Source of the DNA: an uncultured Burkholderiales bacterium
GTDB lineage: Bacteria; Pseudomonadota; Gammaproteobacteria; Burkholderiales; Burkholderiaceae_C
DNA length: 64,000 nucleotides
Reading direction: 5' to 3'
Assembly (NCBI GenBank): GCA_903870145.1
Contig: CAIQBO010000020.1
Location: 62,001 to 126,000 of the forward strand
Shown: piece by piece, positions 33,388 to 41,628 of the stretch
How positions within the stretch are numbered: the stretch's first letter is position 1
Layout of the letters: each line of letters begins with the position of its first letter
Position numbers and translations under genes: made by a program
Notes under the pieces: model-generated
The model's input: the letters and a program-made list of their open reading frames with translations, nothing else
Databases searched by the model: none
Told to the model about the DNA's origin: nothing

Positions 33388-34200
33388 ATGAACCAAGGCC
33401 TGCCCCTGCCCAAGTACCACCAGATCTATTTGCTGTTGTGTGAGCAATTGCAGGAGGGCCGCTTTGAGGCTGGTTTGCCAGGTGAGCTGGCCCTCATGCA
33501 GCAATTTTCCGTAGCCCGTGTGACGGTGCGCAGGGCGCTGGCCCAAATGGCCCAAGAGGGCTTGATTCAGCGTGAGCCGGGGCGCGGTACACGCCCCATC
33601 ACACCGGCGGCATTGGGGCGCGCTTCACGCCTAGACAATGCTGGCAAGTCCACCTCTGGCAAGCCCGCGCGGCTTACAGGTTTGCTGGAAAATTTGGTCA
33701 CCATGGGCCTTCGAACCTCGGTCAAGGTCTTGACCGTGCAGCGCCTGAAGGCGCCGCCAGATGTGGCGCAGCATTTGCAATTGGAGCCAGCAGAGTGGGT
33801 GCAAAAAGCCCAGCGCGTGCGCAGCACCCGCGAGGGCCCGCTGTCGCACATCACCACCTGGGTGCCCGAGGACCTGGCTCAGTATTTTGGCCGCCGCGAG
33901 CTGGCGCAAAAACCCATCTTGCTGTTGCTCGAAGAGGCTGGCGTCAAAGTTGGGCGAGCTGAGCAAACCATCTCAGCCCGATTGGCGGACAACACCATGG
34001 CCATGCACCTGGATGTGCATGTAGGATCTGCCTTGTTGGCGGTGCGCCGCTTGGTATTTGATGCGCAAGACCGACCGGTGCAGTGGTTGCAAGGCCTGTA
34101 CCGCCCAGACCGTTACGAATACCAAATGCAGTTGTCCCCCGTCGGCGGCATTGATGCCCAGATTTGGGTGAGCAAAGAGTTGTCCGCTAATTTTCACTGA
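33388..34200 (+). CDS. GntR/HutC-family transcriptional regulator
   Basis: A 270-residue repressor-type protein. The N-terminal winged helix-turn-helix (about 8-75: KYHQIYLLLCEQLQEGRFEA, LMQQFSVARVTVRRALAQMA, LIQREPGRGT) is typical GntR, and the C-terminal UTRA ligand domain (about 95-260: LRTSVKVLTVQRLKAPPDVA, LQGLYRPDRYEYQMQL) places it in the HutC subfamily, whose ligands are usually substrates or intermediates of the neighbouring pathway. It is the first gene of a run of transport and catabolic genes that begins 22 bases downstream, so it probably controls them and itself through the dyad at 33345-33368. Confidence 0.9.
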   Translation: MNQGLPLPKYHQIYLLLCEQLQEGRFEAGLPGELALMQQFSVARVTVRRALAQMAQEGLIQREPGRGTRPITPAALGRASRLDNAGKSTSGKPARLTGLLENLVTMGLRTSVKVLTVQRLKAPPDVAQHLQLEPAEWVQKAQRVRSTREGPLSHITTWVPEDLAQYFGRRELAQKPILLLLEEAGVKVGRAEQTISARLADNTMAMHLDVHVGSALLAVRRLVFDAQDRPVQWLQGLYRPDRYEYQMQLSPVGGIDAQIWVSKELSANFH

Positions 34201-34222
34201 TCGTCAATAAAAGGAGCTTCCA

Positions 34223-35425
34223 ATGACCACACGTCGTCACTTCATGGGCCAATCGGCCGCAGCCGCGTCAGCACTTTCGTTCCCATTGATCGGCGGGGCG
34301 CAGGCCAAGTCCGTCAAGGTCGGGGTCTTGCACCCCGTCACAGGTGCGCTGGCGTATTCCGGCCAGCAATGCCGAATGGGCGCCTTGATGGCGATTGAAG
34401 ACATCAACAAAGCGGGCGGTATCAAGTCCTTGGGCGGCGCCAAGATAGAGGCGCTCTTGGGTGATGCGCAGTCCAGCCCTCAAGCTGGTACGGCAGAGAT
34501 CGAGAAAATGAACGAAGCAGGTGTTTGCGCGGTAGTGGGTGCCTTTGCCTCGGCCATTTGCTTGGCTACCACGCAGGCAGCGGCCAAATACAACTTGCCA
34601 CACGTGGTGGATGTGGGTGTGGCCGATCAGATTGTGGAGCGCGGTTTGAAGAACACGTTCCGCTTTGGCCCCGGTTATAAAAAATGTGCGGAAGTGGCTG
34701 TGGCCAATTTGCATGTGCTCAACACGGCTGCGGGCAAACCAGCGCGCACTGTGATGATCATTCATGAAGAATCTTTGTTTGGCACGGGCACAGCCAATTT
34801 GCTGGCCAAAGAGTTGCCCGGTTACGGCTACGACGTCAAGGAAATCATCAAGCATGCCAACCCCACGCGCGACTTCAACAACATTGCGCTGCGCATCAAA
34901 CAAGTCAACCCCGACATTGTGATTCCAGCCAACTACTACAACGAATACGCATTGCTGGTGCGCACCATGCAGCAGCAGAAAATCACGCCCAAAGCCATCT
35001 ACTCGGTGCTCGGGGGAGCAGCCTCGAGCTACAAATTCGTCAAAGAATTTCCGGAAGCGGCCAACGGCATCATTGATTGCAACCACTGGTTCAACCCGCG
35101 CGACAAGCGTTCGGCCGAATTGAAAAAACGCGTCGAAGCACAGGGTCAGTTTTTCAGCTACGAAGTGTTCATGACTTACACCGCCATGAGCCTGTTGGCC
35201 GATGCGATTGAGCGCGCCAAGTCAGTCGACCGCGCAGCCATCATTGAGGCCTTGAACAAGAGCACATTCTCCAATCACATCATGCCGTATGGTGCCACTC
35301 AGTTTGTCAACGGCCAGAACATGGGCGCACAACCTTTGATGACCCAAGTGGTCAAGGGCGACATCAAGGTCATCGTGCCGCGTGATTTCCGCGAGGTTGA
35401 GCCTATTTTCCCGCTCAAGGCTTAA
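34223..35425 (+). CDS. Liv-type ABC transporter substrate-binding protein
   Basis: Periplasmic receptor of 400 residues, type I fold (Peripla_BP_6). The N-terminus MTTRRHFMGQSAAAASALSF has a twin-arginine-like motif and an Ala-rich cleavage region ending GGAQA. The mature protein begins SVKVGVLHPVTGALAYSGQQ, and AVVGAFASAICLATTQAAAK and the ARTVMIIHEESLFGTGTA segment are typical for receptors of branched-chain amino acids, amides and aromatic or dicarboxylic acids. GGAG lies 7 bases before the ATG. Its genes for permeases and ATPases follow at once. The ligand is unknown, but the downstream enzymes suggest a lactam, imide or small organic acid. Confidence 0.93.
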   Translation: MTTRRHFMGQSAAAASALSFPLIGGAQAKSVKVGVLHPVTGALAYSGQQCRMGALMAIEDINKAGGIKSLGGAKIEALLGDAQSSPQAGTAEIEKMNEAGVCAVVGAFASAICLATTQAAAKYNLPHVVDVGVADQIVERGLKNTFRFGPGYKKCAEVAVANLHVLNTAAGKPARTVMIIHEESLFGTGTANLLAKELPGYGYDVKEIIKHANPTRDFNNIALRIKQVNPDIVIPANYYNEYALLVRTMQQQKITPKAIYSVLGGAASSYKFVKEFPEAANGIIDCNHWFNPRDKRSAELKKRVEAQGQFFSYEVFMTYTAMSLLADAIERAKSVDRAAIIEALNKSTFSNHIMPYGATQFVNGQNMGAQPLMTQVVKGDIKVIVPRDFREVEPIFPLKA

Positions 35426-35449
35426 GGCCACAGGGGGACTGCGCAGCAC

Positions 35450-36322
35450 ATGTTCGAGCCCAGCATTTTATTGGCCGCGGTCTTGAACGGCCTGACCACG
35501 GGCGCGGTCTATGCCTTGATCGCGCTGGGCCTGACCTTGATCTACGGGGTGCTGCACATCATCAACTTCGCCCATGGCGCGGCCTTGATGTTGGCACTGT
35601 ATGGGGTTTATGGTTTGAAGGAGCATTGGGGCATTGACCCCTATGCTGCCTTGCCCTTGATGGTGCCGGCCATGTTCGCTTTGGGCTATGCCATGCAGCG
35701 CGGCGTGATCAACCGGGCCAGCCACGGCAAAGATGAAAACATCTTGCTCGTCACATTGGGTTTGTCGATCGTGATGGAAAATTTAGCCTTGCTTTTCTTC
35801 AAATCAGACACGCGCAGCATCGAAACCGCCTACACCTTGAGCACCGTGGCTTTGGGGCCGGTGATGGTCTCGGCCCCAAAGTTGGTGGCCTTTGCGGGTG
35901 CCTTGGCGGTATCGGCCATTTTGATCCTCATCTTGCAGCGCACTGACCTGGGCCGCGCCATTCGCGCCGTGGCCAAAGAAAAACAAGGCGCGCGTTTGAT
36001 GGGCATTGATGTGGCGCATGTCTACGCCATGAGTTATGGCTTGGGCTTGGCTTGTTTAGGCGCTGCGGCCTGCTTTTTGTTGCCCACGTATTACGTCAAC
36101 CCTTTGGTGGGCAACGGCTTTGTGCTGGTGGCCTTCACGGTGGTGGTCTTGGGCGGCATGGGCAGTTTTGCAGGCGCATTGCTGGGCGGTTTGTTGATCG
36201 GTGTGGTGGAGTCTTTGGGCGGGTTGTTATTGGGTGAATCACTGGGTCAAGTCGGCATATTTGTGATCTTCATTGCAGTGCTGTTGTTCAGGCCGCAAGG
36301 CTTGTTTGGAGCGCGCGCATGA
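35450..36322 (+). CDS. Liv-type ABC transporter permease, LivH family
   Basis: Inner-membrane permease of 290 residues with about eight hydrophobic segments. LivH features are the N-terminal LNGLTTGAVYALIALGLTLIYGVLHIINFAHG region, read in two parts, the RAIRAVAKEKQGARLMGID cytoplasmic loop that contacts the ATPases (EAA-like), and VLGGMGSFAGALLGGLLIGV. It forms the pore with the next gene product, whose ATG overlaps its stop by 4 bases. It starts 24 bases after the receptor gene. Confidence 0.94.
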   Translation: MFEPSILLAAVLNGLTTGAVYALIALGLTLIYGVLHIINFAHGAALMLALYGVYGLKEHWGIDPYAALPLMVPAMFALGYAMQRGVINRASHGKDENILLVTLGLSIVMENLALLFFKSDTRSIETAYTLSTVALGPVMVSAPKLVAFAGALAVSAILILILQRTDLGRAIRAVAKEKQGARLMGIDVAHVYAMSYGLGLACLGAAACFLLPTYYVNPLVGNGFVLVAFTVVVLGGMGSFAGALLGGLLIGVVESLGGLLLGESLGQVGIFVIFIAVLLFRPQGLFGARA

Positions 36323-37290
36323 AAGACTTGCGCGCCATTGCGCTGTTTGTGCTGTGTGTGGGGGCCGTGCCCTTGTTCTGGCAGTCCGGTGTGCTGCTTA
36401 ACTTTGTGATGATGGCTTTGTACGCCTGTTTGTTGGCGCAGGCGTGGAATATTTTGGGCGGATTTGGCGGCCAGTTTTCTTTTGGCCACGCTTTGTTTTT
36501 TGGCACAGGCGCTTATGTGCAGGCGATCGCGCAACTGCAATGGGGTTTGAGCCCTTGGCTGGCCTTGCCCTTGGCCATGTTGGGGGCGGCCACTGTGGGC
36601 GCCTTGGTGGGTGCTTTGTCGTTTCGATATGGCTTGAAGGGTTCATACTTTGCGCTGGTCACATTGGCCTTTGCTGAAGTCTTTCGGATTGTTTCTTTGT
36701 CGGTGCCATTCACGGGTGCTGGGGTGGGCTTGATGTTGCCTTTGAAAGAGTCAGCTGAAAACATGCAATTTGGCACGCGCGCTGGATTTGTCTGGCTGAT
36801 GCTGGGTTTGGTGAGCTTGGCTTTGTGCGTGACGGCATATTTGCGCCACTCGCGTTTTGGGGCCTACTTGCAAGCTGTGCGTGACAACGAAGACGCAGCC
36901 CGTGCCATTGGGGTCAACCCACTGCGCGTTAAAACGCTCGCCACGGTTTTATCGGGCGGCTTGATGGGCGGCGCAGGTGCTTTTTATGTGCAGGTGTTTC
37001 AGTACATTGACCCTGGCATCGCTTTTGGCGCGCACACCTCCGTGGAAGCTTTGGTGGGTGCGATTGTGGGCGGCATGGGCACTTTGTGGGGCCCAGTGCT
37101 AGGCGCATTGGCCTTGCACTTTTTGGCTGACTTGACGCGCAATTTATTTGGGCAATTGCCGGGCATCAACATGGTCATCTATGGCACGGTGTTGGTCTTG
37201 ATCGTGATGTTTTTACCGCGCGGCATCGCGGGCTTGGGCGTGCATGTGCTGGACGTTTACAAGCGCGTATCGCGCAATAAGGAGGGCTGA
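36319..37290 (+). CDS. Liv-type ABC transporter permease, LivM family
   Basis: Second permease of the importer, 323 residues and about nine to ten hydrophobic segments. LivM signatures include AQAWNILGGFGGQFSFGHAL, the cytoplasmic coupling loop AVRDNEDAARAIGVNPLRVK, and VGGMGTLWGPVLGALALHFL. It overlaps the LivH-type gene by 4 bases and the ATPase gene by 1 base, so the stoichiometry of the complex is likely set by coupled translation. Confidence 0.94.
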   Translation: MKDLRAIALFVLCVGAVPLFWQSGVLLNFVMMALYACLLAQAWNILGGFGGQFSFGHALFFGTGAYVQAIAQLQWGLSPWLALPLAMLGAATVGALVGALSFRYGLKGSYFALVTLAFAEVFRIVSLSVPFTGAGVGLMLPLKESAENMQFGTRAGFVWLMLGLVSLALCVTAYLRHSRFGAYLQAVRDNEDAARAIGVNPLRVKTLATVLSGGLMGGAGAFYVQVFQYIDPGIAFGAHTSVEALVGAIVGGMGTLWGPVLGALALHFLADLTRNLFGQLPGINMVIYGTVLVLIVMFLPRGIAGLGVHVLDVYKRVSRNKEG

Positions 37291-38081
37291 TGCGTCAAGC
37301 TCTTCAAACCATGAACCCGCTGCTGGAGGTGCAGTTGATCAGCCGTTCCTTTGGCGGTTTACGGGCGGTTCAAAATGTCAGTTTGCAAGTGAGCAAAGGC
37401 AGCTTGTCGGCGTTGATTGGCCCCAACGGCGCTGGCAAGACCACATTGTTTGCACTGCTGTCAGGATTTTTGCTGCCCGATCATGGCCGCGTTATTTTTG
37501 AAGGCCATGACATCACTGGGCAGGAGCCGCACCTCAATGCCAAGCGCGGCATGACGCGCACCTTTCAAATCGTGCAACCCTTTGCGGCGCAAACTGTGCG
37601 AGAGAACATTGCCGTGGGCGCGCACTTGCACACAGCCCATCGCAAAGTGGCTTTGGAATGGGCTCAGGATGTTGCGCAGCGCGTCGGCTTGGCGCCGCAA
37701 ATGGACAAATTGGCCAGCGATTTGACGGTGGCAGGGCGAAAGCGTTTGGAGTTGGCGCGTGCCTTGGCCACCCAACCCAAACTGCTTTTGCTGGACGAAG
37801 TATTGGCGGGCCTGAACCCGCAAGAAATCACCGAAATGATCCCGGTGCTGCACTCGATTGTAGATTCAGGCGTGACAATTGTGATGATTGAGCATGTGAT
37901 GCAAGCCGTCATGAGTTTGGCTGAGCACGTGTGGGTGCTGGCCCAAGGTCAACTGATTGCACAAGGCTCACCTTCCCAAGTCACCAGCCACCCGCAAGTC
38001 ATTGAAGCTTATTTAGGGCATGGCACAGCCGCGCGCTTACGACAAGCGCAGGCCCCACTGACAGCGGAGCAAACGCTGTGA
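37290..38081 (+). CDS. Liv-type ABC transporter ATPase, LivG family
   Basis: Nucleotide-binding subunit of 263 residues. Walker A is GPNGAGKTTLFALLSG near residues 44-59, the signature LTVAGRKRLELARAL replaces the canonical LSGGQ with the degenerate form common in LivG, Walker B is LLLLDEVLAGLNPQE, and the switch His is in VIMIEHVMQAVM. The first Met may be at residue 8 (MNPLLEVQL), which would remove a short non-conserved N-terminus. It overlaps both neighbours by 1 and 4 bases. Confidence 0.93.
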   Translation: MRQALQTMNPLLEVQLISRSFGGLRAVQNVSLQVSKGSLSALIGPNGAGKTTLFALLSGFLLPDHGRVIFEGHDITGQEPHLNAKRGMTRTFQIVQPFAAQTVRENIAVGAHLHTAHRKVALEWAQDVAQRVGLAPQMDKLASDLTVAGRKRLELARALATQPKLLLLDEVLAGLNPQEITEMIPVLHSIVDSGVTIVMIEHVMQAVMSLAEHVWVLAQGQLIAQGSPSQVTSHPQVIEAYLGHGTAARLRQAQAPLTAEQTL

Positions 38082-38788
38082 GCGCCTTGTTAGAGGTTCA
38101 AAATTTGAGCGCAGGTTATGGCGCAGTGCAAGTGCTGCGCGGCGTTGATCTGCATGTTCAAGCCGGCGAGTTGGTGGCTTTGCTGGGCAGCAATGGCGCT
38201 GGCAAAACCACTTTGAACGCGGTGCTCAGTGGTTTGTTGCCTGCCAGTGCTGGCACGGTCCGGTTTGATGGACAAGAATTCAAATGGCTGAGCCCGCGCA
38301 AAGTGGTGCAAGCTGGTTTGATTCACGTGCCTGAGGGCCGCAAAGTTTTCCCCAACTTGAGTGTGCATGAAAACCTTTGGCTCGGCGCATTTGCGCGAGC
38401 CCGCGAAAGGCGCACTGTGAATTTGGAAAAAATCTTTGAGATTTTTCCACGCTTGTTAGAACGCTCGCAGCAGTTGGCAGGCACTTTGAGCGGCGGCGAG
38501 CAGCAAATGCTGGCCATTGGGCGGGGCTTGATGGCAGAGCCGCGGTTGTTGATTTTGGACGAGCCCTCCTTGGGTTTATCGCCTTTGTTGGTGGATGAAA
38601 TGTTCAGTTTGATCCGCCGATTGCGAGCTGACGGTTTGGCCATTTTGTTGGTTGAGCAAAACGTTGGCCAGTCGCTTGAGATTGCCGATCGTGCCTACGT
38701 CATGGAAAACGGCTTGATTCGCTTTACGGGCCTGCCCGCTGACCTGTTGGCCAGCGATACATTGCGTCAAGCCTATTTAGGAATGTGA
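38078..38788 (+). CDS. Liv-type ABC transporter ATPase, LivF family
   Basis: Second nucleotide-binding subunit, 236 residues. Walker A is GSNGAGKTTLNAVLSG, the signature is TLSGGEQQMLAIGRGL, Walker B is LLILDEPSLGLSPLL, and the switch region is ILLVEQNVGQSLEIAD. The start is GTG 38078, overlapping the preceding stop by 4 bases. With the four preceding genes it makes a complete importer. Confidence 0.93.
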   Translation: MSALLEVQNLSAGYGAVQVLRGVDLHVQAGELVALLGSNGAGKTTLNAVLSGLLPASAGTVRFDGQEFKWLSPRKVVQAGLIHVPEGRKVFPNLSVHENLWLGAFARARERRTVNLEKIFEIFPRLLERSQQLAGTLSGGEQQMLAIGRGLMAEPRLLILDEPSLGLSPLLVDEMFSLIRRLRADGLAILLVEQNVGQSLEIADRAYVMENGLIRFTGLPADLLASDTLRQAYLGM

Positions 38789-38795
38789 AATCTGC

Positions 38796-39824
38796 ATGCC
38801 AACCACCCGCCCTGCCCAAATCAATCCCAAGATGTTCAGAGATGGCTGGCAACGCCGCTTGCTGTGTATTTTTTCTTGCAGCGTGGGGCTGCTGCTGGCA
38901 GACGCGGTCCAAGCGCAAAACGCGACTTTTGTGACCAGCGCTATGCCTGTACGTATCTTGGTTGGTGCACCAGCAGGGGGTACCACAGACACCATGGCGC
39001 GCAGTTTGGCGCAAGCTTTAGGCACGCAGTTGGGCCGCACGGTGGTGGTCGAAAACAAACCGGGGGCAGGGGGCAATGTGGCCGCTGAAATGGTGGCCCG
39101 AGCCGTGCCCGATGGCAACACCTTGCTGATGAGTTTCACCAGTCACGCCATCAACGCATCGCTTTATCCCAGTTTGCCTTTCGATCCTATCAAGGACTTC
39201 ACACCGTTGACCATGGTCTCGAGTTCTCCCTCGATCTTGGTTGCGCACCCTTCATTGCCTGTGAAAAATGTGGCAGACCTGATTCGGTTGGCCAAAGAAA
39301 AACCGGGGCAGTTGAATTTTGCGATTGGTGCACTGGGCTCTTCGCTGCATTTGGCGGGCGACTCTTTCAAAATGAAATCGGGGTTGTTCATTGTGAACAT
39401 TCCCTACCGCGGCACAGCCCCAGCGGTGCAAGATGTTTTGGCCGGTCAAGTTGAGTTGATGTTTGCTGCGGTTGGCAATGCGCAAGCGCACATCAAAGCG
39501 GGCAAGTTGCGAGCTTTGGGTGTCACCAGCCCTCAACGATTGCCGGCATTCCCAGAAGTGCAAGCCATTGGAGAGACCTTGCCCGGCTATGAATCGAGTG
39601 CCTGGTTTGGTTTGTTTGCGCCTGGGCGCATGGCCCCCGAATTGGCCAGGCGCCTCAGCGATGCGGCCAGAGTGGCGATTCAAAGTCCCGAGGTCAAGCG
39701 CCGTATTGAGATGGAAGGGGCTGTGCCTGCCGGCAACAGCCCCCAAGAGTTTGCCAAATTTGTGGAAGTTGAAATCGCACGCTGGCGCAGCGTGGTGCAG
39801 TACTCGGGAGCCAAACCAGAATGA
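38796..39824 (+). CDS. Bug-family (tripartite tricarboxylate transporter-type) solute receptor
   Basis: Periplasmic receptor of 342 residues. A signal peptide is visible (RRLLCIFSCSVGLLLADAVQA, about 20-40). The mature domain has the Bug features MPVRILVGAPAGGTTDTMAR, NKPGAGGNVAAEMVARAVPD, the PYRGTAPAVQDVLAGQVELM loop and TSPQRLPAFPEVQAIGETLPG. Bug proteins bind carboxylates and other polar solutes. The TctA/TctB membrane parts are not in the window, so it may work with a distant system or as a sensor. It sits between the complete ABC importer and the catabolic enzymes, overlapping the LeuC-like gene by 4 bases. Confidence 0.92.
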   Translation: MPTTRPAQINPKMFRDGWQRRLLCIFSCSVGLLLADAVQAQNATFVTSAMPVRILVGAPAGGTTDTMARSLAQALGTQLGRTVVVENKPGAGGNVAAEMVARAVPDGNTLLMSFTSHAINASLYPSLPFDPIKDFTPLTMVSSSPSILVAHPSLPVKNVADLIRLAKEKPGQLNFAIGALGSSLHLAGDSFKMKSGLFIVNIPYRGTAPAVQDVLAGQVELMFAAVGNAQAHIKAGKLRALGVTSPQRLPAFPEVQAIGETLPGYESSAWFGLFAPGRMAPELARRLSDAARVAIQSPEVKRRIEMEGAVPAGNSPQEFAKFVEVEIARWRSVVQYSGAKPE

Positions 39825-41101
39825 GCAGGCACACCGGCCAAACTTTGGCCCAAAAATTGATTGCTCGTGCGTCAGGACAAGCACGCGTTGCGGTGGGTGA
39901 AGTTGTCACATGCAAAGTCGACTTGGCCATGTTTCACGACTCCTCTGGCCCCCGCCGATTGCAGCCCATGCTGCAAGAGTTGGGGGCGCAAATTTGGGAC
40001 ACTTCCAAAGTTGTATTGGTGCTGGACCACTATGTGCCTGCGCAAGATGCAGACGCCCGAAAAATCATTCAAATCACGCGTGATGTGGCCAAGCAATGGC
40101 GTTTGCCCCATGTGATTGATTCAGAGGGGATTTGCCACGTGGTCTTGCCCGAGCGTGGTCATCTCAAGCCCGGGTTTTTTGGCGTGGGGGGTGACTCTCA
40201 TTCACCCACCGGCGGGGCGTTTGGCTGTTACATGTTTGGCATTGGTGCCACCGAAATGTTGGGCGTGATGGTGACGGGAGAAATTTGGGTCCAAGTGCCG
40301 CGCACCCTGCGCATGCAATGGCAGGGGGCCTTGCAAAAAGGTGTGTGCGCCAAAGACATGATGCTTCACATGTTGGCTCGCTTTGGCATGAACGGGGGTG
40401 CCTACCAAGCGGTTGAATTTGCAGGCTCAACCGTGCGCGCCATGAGCATGCAAGAGCGCATGACGCTGTCCAATATGAGCGCTGAGATGGGGGCGCAAGT
40501 TGGCCTGATAGCAGCCGACGCCACCACCACCGATTACCTGACATCGGTGGGTGTCCAGGCACATGAAATGCCACTTGAAAATCAATTTCAAACGGAAGAA
40601 AACGCAGACTTTGAAAGCTTTGACTTTGACGCTGCCAGCTTGAGCCCCCAGGTGGCAGCGCCGCACAGCCCAGCGAACACGAAACAAGTTTCTGAGTTTT
40701 CAGAAGTGCGCCCCAGCATTGCCTACATCGGTGCCTGCACAGGTGCCAAGTTGGTCGATTTGCAAGCTGCCGCACAGGTTCTTCAAGGCCGCAAGGTGGA
40801 CCCCAGTGTGCGCTTGTTGGTGGCGCCAGCCAGCGCCCGTGACCAAGCCCAGGCCACGCGTGAAGGGGTTATGCAAATTTTGACTGATGCGGGCGCTACG
40901 ATCTTGCCCAACAGTTGCGGTGCTTGTGCTGGGTATGGCGCGACATTTGAAGAGGGGGCCACCGTGATTTCCAGCACAGCGCGCAACTTTCAAGGCCGCA
41001 TGGGCCCAGCCAGCGTGCAAGTGTATTTGGCCTCTCCATGGACCGTTGCGGCCAGCGCATTGCGCGGGCGCATCACAGATGTGCGCGAGGTATTGGAATG
41101 A
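39821..41101 (+). CDS. Aconitase-superfamily hydratase, large subunit (LeuC/dimethylmaleate hydratase-like)
   Basis: A 426-residue [4Fe-4S] hydro-lyase subunit of the short LeuC/HacA/DmdA type. Cluster ligands are the Cys in AYIGACTGAKLVDL (about residue 307) and the two Cys in LPNSCGACAGYGATFEEGA. Active-site segments DHYVPAQDADARK and VGGDSHSPTGGAFGCYMFGI are present. Subfamily members isomerise isopropylmalate or homocitrate or hydrate dimethylmaleate; this one is not in a leucine operon, so the substrate is likely a substituted maleate, malate or citrate-like acid of the local pathway. A 40-residue acidic insert (around EENADFESFDFDAA) interrupts the usual sequence before the first cluster Cys. 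It overlaps the small-subunit gene by 4 bases. Confidence 0.85.
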   Translation: MSRHTGQTLAQKLIARASGQARVAVGEVVTCKVDLAMFHDSSGPRRLQPMLQELGAQIWDTSKVVLVLDHYVPAQDADARKIIQITRDVAKQWRLPHVIDSEGICHVVLPERGHLKPGFFGVGGDSHSPTGGAFGCYMFGIGATEMLGVMVTGEIWVQVPRTLRMQWQGALQKGVCAKDMMLHMLARFGMNGGAYQAVEFAGSTVRAMSMQERMTLSNMSAEMGAQVGLIAADATTTDYLTSVGVQAHEMPLENQFQTEENADFESFDFDAASLSPQVAAPHSPANTKQVSEFSEVRPSIAYIGACTGAKLVDLQAAAQVLQGRKVDPSVRLLVAPASARDQAQATREGVMQILTDAGATILPNSCGACAGYGATFEEGATVISSTARNFQGRMGPASVQVYLASPWTVAASALRGRITDVREVLE

Positions 41102-41628
41102 ACACGCAAGCGATTCTGTCGCAAGATCTGACATGGCGAAAAGTATGGCGCGTGGGCGCCAATGTAGACACCGATGCTTTGGCGCCCGGCGCTTACATGA
41201 AGCATGGCCTAGAGGTCATTGCCCTGCATTGTTTGGAGGCCTTGCGACCTGACTTTGCAAAAGGTGTGCAAGCTGGCGATGTGTTGGTGGCAGGACCTGA
41301 TTTTGGCATCGGCTCTTCGCGGGAACAAGCTGCCGGCGTACTCAAGCATTTGGGCATTGCAGCGGTGATTGCACCTTCTTACAGCGGCTTGTTTTTCAGG
41401 AATTCTTTCAACTTGGGCCTGCTCCTTTTAACTTGTGAAGAAGCTGAAATTTTGCAAGAAAATGAACACGTTCAATGCTGGAAAAACCATGCCACACAGG
41501 CCCTGGTGCTCAAGGATGGTAGGCGTTTGGCCTGTGCGGACGTCCCCCCTTTTCTGAGTGACATGGTGCAAGCTGGGGGTTTGGTGAATTTACTCAAACA
41601 AAGAAAGCAAGGAACAAGTCATGCGTGA
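41098..41628 (+). CDS. Aconitase-superfamily hydratase, small subunit (LeuD-like)
   Basis: Swivel-domain partner of the preceding protein, 176 residues from ATG 41098. The family motifs are GANVDTDALAPGAYM near residues 18-32, DFGIGSSREQAAGVLKHLGI near 68-87, and FFRNSFNLGLLLL. In LeuD-type proteins the residues after the conserved Tyr in the first loop decide the substrate (YLRT or YLVY types); here it reads AYMKHG, unlike the leucine enzymes, which supports another substrate. An in-frame ATG at 41038 would lie deep inside the large-subunit gene. The next gene starts 8 bases before its stop. Confidence 0.85.
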   Translation: MNTQAILSQDLTWRKVWRVGANVDTDALAPGAYMKHGLEVIALHCLEALRPDFAKGVQAGDVLVAGPDFGIGSSREQAAGVLKHLGIAAVIAPSYSGLFFRNSFNLGLLLLTCEEAEILQENEHVQCWKNHATQALVLKDGRRLACADVPPFLSDMVQAGGLVNLLKQRKQGTSHA

